DNA of 64,000 nucleotides from Streptomyces griseorubiginosus (GTDB lineage: Bacteria > Actinomycetota > Actinomycetes > Streptomycetales > Streptomycetaceae): the NCBI RefSeq assembly GCF_001514195.1, contig NZ_KQ948749.1, positions 62,001 to 126,000 on the forward strand, read 5' to 3'. Each line of letters opens with the position of its first letter. Within the stretch, counting starts at the first letter, position 1. This document shows positions 59,733 to 64,000 of the stretch, piece after piece. The notes beneath the pieces were generated by a model. The model made no database searches. It was not told the DNA's origin and saw only the letters and a list, made by a program, of their open reading frames with translations. The translations under genes and the position numbers were made by a program.

Positions 59733-59824
59733 CGGGCTGCCTCCACGGTGACGAGGGCACACAGGACGAGGCACAGCCCGGCGAGCGCCGCCAGGGCCAG
59801 TTGGAGAACGGTGAGGATCTGCAT
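59729..59824 (-). CDS. 31-residue membrane peptide coupled to the ABC ATPase
   Basis: ATG 59824 opens 31 codons that begin MQILTVLQLALAALAGLCLV and end with a TVEAAR tail. It is a single hydrophobic helix with a short positive tail. Its stop overlaps the ATG of the ABC ATPase gene (ATGA). Its ribosome site is weak (GGCGGGATT, far). It is either a true small transporter subunit or a leader that sets ATPase translation. I know of no family; the evidence is length, hydrophobicity and overlap only. Confidence 0.5.
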   Translation of the reverse strand: MQILTVLQLALAALAGLCLVLCALVTVEAAR

Positions 59825-59916
59825 GCCGTCGACAATCCCGCCGTACCGCCCTGCCCGTCCTCGGCCGCCGGACCGGTCCGGGGCGGCCCGCGTCGGCCTG
59901 CGGGCCGACCCGCTGC

Positions 59917-60058
59917 TGCTCCCCCGGACCGAGCGCCCGGCCACCGCGTGGCGCAGGAAGCGCTGACGTGCGCCGCCACGCCCCTGGTGCGGATGTCGTC
60001 GTCCGTCTCGTGCCGGACCGGTACTCCGGTACGCGACCGCCGGCTGCCGCCCGCCTGA
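59917..60058 (+). pseudogene. collapsed relic of a histidine kinase/response regulator pair
   Basis: 59941-60010 matches the kinase gene at 61551-61626 (the VVQEALTNVRRHAHGADVVV stretch) with a few changes and a 3-base gap. Directly after it, 60011-60058 matches the very end of the response regulator gene (GACTCCGGT, TACGCGACCG, GCCGCCCGCCTGA at 62497-62538). Everything between has been deleted. Further matches continue past the stop (60096-60173). An 18-bp block CGGCCTGCGGGCCGACCC at 59895, 60068 and 60611 marks related flanks. This is what remains of a second copy of the pair. Confidence 0.72.
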
Positions 60059-60095
60059 TCCGTGAATCGGCCTGCGGGCCGACCCCGGCGGTGCA

Positions 60096-60173
60096 CTGTC
60101 GGCCGACCGGCCGAAGCGCAGCCACCGTCCGGCGGGCCACTCTTCCGGTGACAGCCACACCGCAGCAAGCTCA
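60096..60173 (+). repeat. duplicated downstream segment, copy 1 (copy 2 at 62575-62655)
   Basis: About 78 bases, from CTGTCGG to GCAGCAAGC, recur behind the intact response regulator at 62575-62655. CGTCCGGCGGGCCACTC and CCGGTGACAGCC are exactly shared. It supports an old duplication of the whole two-component region. Copy 1 now forms the leader region of the DUF4333 gene. Confidence 0.75.
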
Positions 60174-60188
60174 TCGCAGGAGAGAAAC

Positions 60189-60539
60189 ATGAAATACGTC
60201 GCTGTGTCCCTGGTGACCGCCACCGTCATGGCCGTGGGAGGGTTCGCTTTCGTGGCCGTACCGCGGCTGCTGAGCACGGAGTCGACCAGCACCGTCGGTT
60301 CCACCGGGGCCGTGAGCCGTGCGGAGGTCGAGAAGCAGGTCCGCGAGAACTACTTCCTGCCCCTCGTCCAGGAGAAGCCGAAATCCGTGAGCTGTGCCGG
60401 GGGTCTCAAGGCGCGGCAGCGCGACTCGGTCGAGTGCACTGTGACGTCCGAGAACGGGAAGCGGCAGCAGATCATGGTGTCCGTGACCAAGGCCAACGGG
60501 AACAGCGTCTCGTACGACTACGCGGTGCTGGCGAACTAG
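60189..60539 (+). CDS. DUF4333-domain secreted or membrane-anchored protein
   Basis: The product has 116 residues. An N-terminal hydrophobic stretch (MKYVAVSLVTATVMAVGGFA) acts as signal or anchor. The DUF4333 domain follows with VSRAEVEKQVRENYFLPLVQ, PKSVSCAGGLKARQRDSVEC and TVTSENGKRQQIMVSVTKAN. Two cysteines (SCAGGL, VECTV) are conserved in the family and probably bond. The function is unknown; it is an actinomycete cell-envelope protein. GCAGGAGAGAAAC precedes the ATG. It lies just before the kinase gene and could be part of the sensing system. Confidence 0.85.
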   Translation: MKYVAVSLVTATVMAVGGFAFVAVPRLLSTESTSTVGSTGAVSRAEVEKQVRENYFLPLVQEKPKSVSCAGGLKARQRDSVECTVTSENGKRQQIMVSVTKANGNSVSYDYAVLAN

Positions 60540-60661
60540 GACCGTCCGCTGTGGCCCGACCCGTGTCCGTAGGACTTCTTCGGACGCCCGCCAGGACGGG
60601 CGGCCGGCATCGGCCTGCGGGCCGACCCGCTGCCCGGCCGCACATCCGTACTCTTTGTGAC

Positions 60662-61849
60662 GTGGAACCCGATACTCCGCTCTCCCCGGCCGTCCGACGC
60701 GCCATCACGGTCTCTCTCTGCGGAGGCCTGGCCCTGGTGTGGCTGTACGACCTGGCGGCCTACTACGACCCGCAGGGCCGCTGGTCGAGCTGGCTGCCCC
60801 TGGTCTGCGGCCCCCTCGCCGCCGCCACGCTGCTCTTTCCCGCCCGCCGGCCGGGCCCCGAATGGCGAGCCGGCATCGCCGCGCTGATCTCCTTGGCCCT
60901 GACCGTGGGCCTGTGCGTGTACGCGCCGCTCACCAGTGGTACGTGGGGCATTCTGGAAACGGTCGCCCTGCTCGTGCTGTTCGCCCGGACCGCGCGAAGG
61001 GTGGAACGCCCGGCCACCGCCGTGACGCTGTCGGCGGCGCTGGCCGCCGCAGTGATCGCCATGCCCTTGCGAGGGGGCACGGAGCACGGCTACCTCCAGT
61101 ACTCCTTCGTGGTGACGTTCACCGTCGGCGGCGCCGCAGGCTTCGGTTGCTACCTGCGACTCCTGGACTCCCGCCGGGCCCGGGCCGTGATCTCCGTACG
61201 CCACAACGAGCGCCTGCAACTCGCCCGGGACCTGCACGACTTCGTCGCCCACCACGTCACCGGCATGATCGTGCAGGCCAATGCGGCGCTGGTGATCCAG
61301 GAGAGCTCGCCGGAGCAGATCAAGCCCCTGCTGGAGGGAATCTCGCGGGCCGGCGGGGAGACGCTGGACTCCATGCGCCGCCTGGTGCGGGTGCTGCGCG
61401 AGGACGACCATCAGGCCGCCCGCCCGGGTGAACTGCTGACCGAACTGGGCCGCCTGGTCTCCGCGTTCGCCGGGAACGGCACCGCGGCCGGGCTGGACGT
61501 CGCATCCGAGGTGCGCGGAATCCGGCTGGCTCCCGAGGTGGAGACGTCCGTCCACCGCGTGGTGCAGGAGGCACTGACGAACGTGCGCCGCCACGCCCAT
61601 GGTGCGGACGTCGTCGTCCGCCTCGAACTGGACTCTCAGGGTCGCCTCCGGGTGGAGGCGCGCAACTCGGCGCCGCAGACGCGTGCCACCGGGCCGGTCG
61701 GCGGGCGGGGCGGTTTCGGCCTGGTGGGCCTGCGGGAACGCGTGGAGGCCGTGGAGGGGTCGCTGACCAGCGGCCGGACAGCGGACGGCGGCTGGTGCGT
61801 GAGTGCCGCCTTCCCCGTCCTCGCAGCTGTGGAAGGATCATCGGCATGA
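60662..61849 (+). CDS. NarL-partner sensor histidine kinase
   Basis: The product has 395 residues and starts at GTG 60662 (VEPDTPLSPAVRRAITVSL). Five or so membrane helices lie in residues 12-165. The HisKA_3 helix has H192 in LQLARDLHDFVAHHVTGMIV. The HATPase has HRVVQEALTNVRRHAHGADV, FGLVGLRERVEAVEG and TADGGWCVSAAFPV. The N-box is good but the usual DxG box is eroded (VEARNSAPQTRA), as in some actinomycete kinases. The stop overlaps the regulator ATG. It probably senses at the membrane. Confidence 0.88.
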   Translation: MEPDTPLSPAVRRAITVSLCGGLALVWLYDLAAYYDPQGRWSSWLPLVCGPLAAATLLFPARRPGPEWRAGIAALISLALTVGLCVYAPLTSGTWGILETVALLVLFARTARRVERPATAVTLSAALAAAVIAMPLRGGTEHGYLQYSFVVTFTVGGAAGFGCYLRLLDSRRARAVISVRHNERLQLARDLHDFVAHHVTGMIVQANAALVIQESSPEQIKPLLEGISRAGGETLDSMRRLVRVLREDDHQAARPGELLTELGRLVSAFAGNGTAAGLDVASEVRGIRLAPEVETSVHRVVQEALTNVRRHAHGADVVVRLELDSQGRLRVEARNSAPQTRATGPVGGRGGFGLVGLRERVEAVEGSLTSGRTADGGWCVSAAFPVLAAVEGSSA

Positions 61850-62538
61850 GCGGTGACAACGATGGGAGCGATGCTCGGACGCGGGTACTGATCGCCGACG
61901 ACCAGGAGATGGTCCGCACCGGCTTCCGGCTGATCCTCGGCACACAGCCCGACCTCGAAGTGATCGGCGAGGCCGCCGACGGCGCCGAGTGCGTCGAACT
62001 AGCCCGCAGGATGCGTCCCGACGTGTGTCTCGTCGACATCCGCATGCCCAAGCTGGACGGTCTGGAGGTCACCCGGGCCCTGGCCGGACCGGGCGTCACC
62101 GACCCGATGCGCGTGGTCGTGGTGACCACCTTCGACCAGGACGACTACGCCTACACCGCCCTGCGCAACGGCGCCTGCGGCTTCCTCCTCAAGGACGCCG
62201 GCTCCACCCTGCTGATCGAGGCCGTGCGCTGCGCCGCCCGCGGGGACGCCCTGGTCTCCCCCGCCGTCACCGTCCGGCTCCTCAAGCACCTCGCAGGACA
62301 GCAGCCGCCGACAGCGCTCCCGCATCCGCTCTCCGAGCGGGAACTCGAGGTCGCACGCCTGGTGGCGGTGGGCCGCACGAACCAGGAGGTCTGCGGCGAG
62401 CTGTACGTGTCCCTGGGCACCGTCAAGTCCCACCTGGCCAACATCAAGGACAAGCTCGGCGTGCGCAACCGCGTCGAGATCGCCGCCTGGGCCTGGGACT
62501 CCGGTCTCGTACGCGACCGTCAGACGCCGCCCGCCTGA
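61846..62538 (+). CDS. NarL-family response regulator
   Basis: The product has 230 residues. Receiver: RVLIADDQEMVRTGFRLILG, D64 in VCLVDIRMPKLDGLEVTR, and VVTTFDQDDYAYTALRNGAC then GFLLKDAGSTLLIEAV. LuxR-type helix-turn-helix: LSEREREVARLVAVG-like text (here LSERELEVARLVAVGRTNQE) and GTVKSHLANIKDKLGVRNRV. ATG 61846 has GGAAGGA upstream and overlaps the kinase stop. The divergent ABC exporter at 56.9-59.7 kb is the nearest possible target. Confidence 0.92.
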   Translation: MSGDNDGSDARTRVLIADDQEMVRTGFRLILGTQPDLEVIGEAADGAECVELARRMRPDVCLVDIRMPKLDGLEVTRALAGPGVTDPMRVVVVTTFDQDDYAYTALRNGACGFLLKDAGSTLLIEAVRCAARGDALVSPAVTVRLLKHLAGQQPPTALPHPLSERELEVARLVAVGRTNQEVCGELYVSLGTVKSHLANIKDKLGVRNRVEIAAWAWDSGLVRDRQTPPA

Positions 62539-62626
62539 ACCGTGGGCCGGCGTCCAGGTGGCCCCACCCGCCCTCTGTCGGTCTGGGGGCCGAGGCGCAG
62601 CCGCCGTCCGGCGGGCCACTCTCCCG

Positions 62627-63091
62627 GTGACAGCCTCACCGCAGCAAGCACCTCACGTCCGCCGACTTTCTGCTGGGAAGACGTCACCGGAAATCCTCGC
62701 CGACCACCTCATCCCGCTCACCGCCCTCGGCCCTGAGCGGAATGAGGCGGCCCAGCGCATCGACCACGTCGCGCGCCTCCGCCCCCTTTACGCCTGGCCC
62801 CGGCTCCAGAACGCCGTCAAAGCACTCCGCGCTCTCGATGTCCTCGCGGTCCTCCGGGCCGGCAAGACGGTCGACGACCTCCACCGCCCGCCACGGCGTG
62901 CGCTCGACGACTTCGACTCGGCCGCGGGCCTGGCGGAGGACGGCTGCCTGGATGTCACCCTGGCCGAGGCCGACCCGCGCCCGGCCGTCCTGGCCGGCGA
63001 GCTCGTACGCCCGCCAGGGCGAACCGCTCCGGATCAGCGGGAAGCGGCCACGAGGCCCTCGATGGACACACCGCAACGGCCCGCCGGATGA
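62627..63091 (+). CDS. possible hypothetical protein or coding remnant
   Basis: From about 62680 the plus frame has a strong G/C third-position pattern over 130 codons: EILADHLIPLTALGPERNEA, AQRIDHVARLRPLYAWPRLQ, NAVKALRALDVLAVLRAGKT. The only in-frame starts are GTGs (62558, 62627) that lie in the duplicated non-coding segment, without a ribosome site. The N-terminus may therefore have been lost when that segment was placed here. No family is recognised. The opposite frame 62684-63076 is less coding-like. Confidence 0.4.
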   Translation: MTASPQQAPHVRRLSAGKTSPEILADHLIPLTALGPERNEAAQRIDHVARLRPLYAWPRLQNAVKALRALDVLAVLRAGKTVDDLHRPPRRALDDFDSAAGLAEDGCLDVTLAEADPRPAVLAGELVRPPGRTAPDQREAATRPSMDTPQRPAG

Positions 63092-63140
63092 ACCGACGAG
63101 CCGTCACGAAATGCCTATGCCAAGGCGTCGGAGACCACTC

Positions 63141-63314
63141 TCAGCAATCGGTCACCCACGGAGGGGGGTTGTCGCAGAAGGAGGGAGGGTCTTCAAGCAC
63201 GGGCCCCCCTGCCGCGTGGGCCTGCGCCTGCGGCACGAGAACTGCTCCCAGTGCGGCAGCCATGACGGCGGCCATCACCGCCGTCCTCCGGAACCCGCCG
63301 ATGACGGTACTCAT
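63141..63314 (-). CDS. small secreted two-cysteine peptide, copy 1
   Basis: ATG 63314 with AAGGAG 6 nt upstream opens 57 codons. Residues 1-32 are a Sec signal: MSTVIGGFRRTAVMAAVMAA, then a hydrophobic core and VPQAQA as cleavage site. The mature part of about 25 residues starts HAAGGPV and ends SFCDNPPPWVTDC, with Cys47 and Cys57 as last residue. The two cysteines could form a disulfide loop around N-P-P-P-W. It is a close paralogue of the next gene. The family is unknown to me. The similarity of promoter-side DNA, ribosome site and signal peptide between the two copies makes it credible as a gene. A signalling peptide, bacteriocin-like factor or protease inhibitor are all possible; none is shown. 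Confidence 0.72.
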   Translation of the reverse strand: MSTVIGGFRRTAVMAAVMAAALGAVLVPQAQAHAAGGPVLEDPPSFCDNPPPWVTDC

Positions 63315-63597
63315 ATGCATCTCCTTGCGTGCTCGATGTGTGGCGTGACAGCTTCAGAACGAGGGGCGTCAGGGGTACGGATCACCCGCCGCATTGGACC
63401 TCCCACGGATGGTTCTGGCAGTAGGTGGGAGAACCAGGCACGGGCACCCCTGCCGCGTGGGCCTGCGTCTGCGGCACGAGAACTGCTCCCAGTGCGGCAG
63501 CCATGACGGCGGCCATCACCGCCGTCCTCCGGAACCGGCCAATGACGGTACTCATATGCATCTCCTTGCGTGCTCGATGTGTGGCGTGACAGCTTCA
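63197..63597 (-). repeat. tandem duplication carrying the two peptide genes
   Basis: 63197-63356 and 63438-63597 are about 160-bp near-identical direct repeats, offset 241 bp. Each covers the leader, ribosome site and signal-peptide codons of one peptide gene. The sequence between the repeats (mature-peptide codons of copy 2) is not repeated, so similarity drops sharply at the signal cleavage region. Confidence 0.9.
63382..63555 (-). CDS. small secreted two-cysteine peptide, copy 2
   Basis: ATG 63555, again with AAGGAG and the same ATGCAT spacer, opens 57 codons. The first 36 residues differ from copy 1 at only two places (Gly7 to Arg, Ala30 to Thr), and the cleavage site is VPQTQA. The mature part ends TYCQNHPWEVQCGG, with Cys46 and Cys55. 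Shared with copy 1 are C-x-N, P-W and a closing Cys; the other positions differ freely. A conserved leader with diversified mature part is the pattern of fast-evolving secreted peptides. It lies 119 bp downstream of the large secreted protein gene on the same strand. Confidence 0.72.
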   Translation of the reverse strand: MSTVIGRFRRTAVMAAVMAAALGAVLVPQTQAHAAGVPVPGSPTYCQNHPWEVQCGG

Positions 63598-63674
63598 ATC
63601 GCGTTCGTATGCGGCCTCCGTTCATTCCTTTGCTGAGCTCCGGTTGGTGCGACCTTCGCGTCAGGCCCCCTCGG

Positions 63675-64000
63675 CTACGGGGTGACGGTCAGGACAGTTG
63701 TGCCGACGGTGTCCGGGCCGTCGCCATAGCCGACCAGGCCCAGGTAGACGCCGCCGGCCGGGAGGTTTTGCCAGGAGACGGTGGCCGGGACGGTGTCGCC
63801 CCGGGAGACCGGGTGCGTGGCCGGAGTGACCGTGGCGCGATGGTCCGCGGAGTCCGGGCCGATCAGCCAGGTGTGGAGGGTGTACGTCTGGCTGGTGACG
63901 CCCGGTGGCAGGGCGTACTGGACGACGTACACCGTGTACGTGCCCGGCTGGAGGTCGGCATGCTCGTCGTTGCTGCTGCCCGGCCTGGTGAGCGGTCTGC
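63675..64000 (-). CDS. large secreted protein, C-terminal part (subtilase-associated type), partial
   Basis: The minus-strand frame is open to the window edge and ends at 63675. It reads SLTRPGSSNDEHADLQPGTY-like text (here RPGSSNDEHADLQPGTYTVY), VVQYALPPGVTSQTYTLHTW, then VSWQNLPAGGVYLGLVGYGD and TVGTTVLTVTP. This beta-rich end is like the pre-peptidase or Fn3-like C-terminal domains of Streptomyces secreted S8 (subtilisin-like) peptidases. The catalytic domain lies outside the window, so the peptidase identity is inference. The two peptide genes follow on the same strand. Confidence 0.6.
   Translation of the reverse strand, partial: RPLTRPGSSNDEHADLQPGTYTVYVVQYALPPGVTSQTYTLHTWLIGPDSADHRATVTPATHPVSRGDTVPATVSWQNLPAGGVYLGLVGYGDGPDTVGTTVLTVTP

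Noticed and set aside
59895..60632. CRISPR-like spacing of the 18-bp block CGGCCTGCGGGCCGACCC
   Set aside because: Only three copies at irregular distances with related flanks; explained by the duplicated two-component locus, and no cas genes are near.
63197..63597. The direct repeats at the right edge as an IS or integration site
   Set aside because: The repeats are co-directional, cover the 5' parts of two peptide genes and have no inverted ends or target duplication.

Overview
The window is very GC-rich with strong G/C bias at third codon positions. It carries mycothiol-dependent maleylpyruvate isomerase, Tat leaders, many MarR/TetR/LuxR/IclR regulators, DUF4333 and DUF2255 proteins, and IS5- and IS110-type remnants. 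This points to a Streptomyces or close actinomycete, probably an accessory region such as a chromosome arm. I see no rRNA, tRNA or CRISPR array.

Layout. 0-10.5 kb: the end of an aldo/keto reductase, an MDR oxidoreductase, and two paralogous regulators that fuse a histidine-kinase-like module directly to a LuxR DNA-binding domain. Between them lies an intact IS5-family element (2594-3480). Then come a MarR regulator with three operators and a Tat-exported GlcG/HbpS-like protein, an amidohydrolase, and decayed genes (IS5 and IS110 remnants, an XRE regulator cut by a solitary IS end, an alpha/beta-hydrolase tail). 10.5-18.3 kb: a co-directional metabolic cluster (carboxymuconolactone decarboxylase-like, cupin, zinc alcohol dehydrogenase, SnoaL-like, DUF2255, Na+/H+ antiporter, amidohydrolase, aldo/keto reductase, amidohydrolase). 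18.5-24.7 kb: an OmpR-type two-component pair, a Tat-leader amidohydrolase, and a TetR gene divergent from an alpha/beta hydrolase and an ABM monooxygenase, with three matching operators between them.

24.9-33.7 kb holds a tightly overlapping salicylate catabolic operon of the Streptomyces Sdg type. The route is salicylate to salicylyl-CoA, to gentisyl-CoA and gentisate, to maleylpyruvate, to fumarylpyruvate, to fumarate plus pyruvate. A divergent IclR regulator has an operator over its own start codon. 33.8-43.4 kb: another Tat-leader amidohydrolase with an internal cytoplasmic start, an MDR oxidoreductase, and a probable second aromatic pathway (flavin hydroxylase, double-cupin dioxygenase-like protein, zinc dehydrogenase, methyltransferase-like protein, NmrA-like reductase, TetR).

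43.8-54.1 kb: an ABC-2 transporter/NarL-type two-component operon, two aldehyde dehydrogenases, a quinone oxidoreductase, and an SDR/MarR pair whose 17-bp operator recurs exactly at 4555 and in variant form before an aldehyde dehydrogenase. 54.2 kb: a MITE-like element. 54.6-62.5 kb: DUF418 and YdcF membrane proteins, a MacB/FtsX-type ABC exporter with a coupled 31-residue membrane peptide, a DUF4333 lipoprotein-like protein, and a NarL-type two-component pair with a collapsed relic of a second copy upstream.

The right edge holds two tandem 57-codon genes for secreted peptides. They share a nearly identical signal peptide and have divergent two-cysteine mature parts. They sit just downstream of the end of a large secreted protein gene. 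These peptides are the most novel-looking element of the window.
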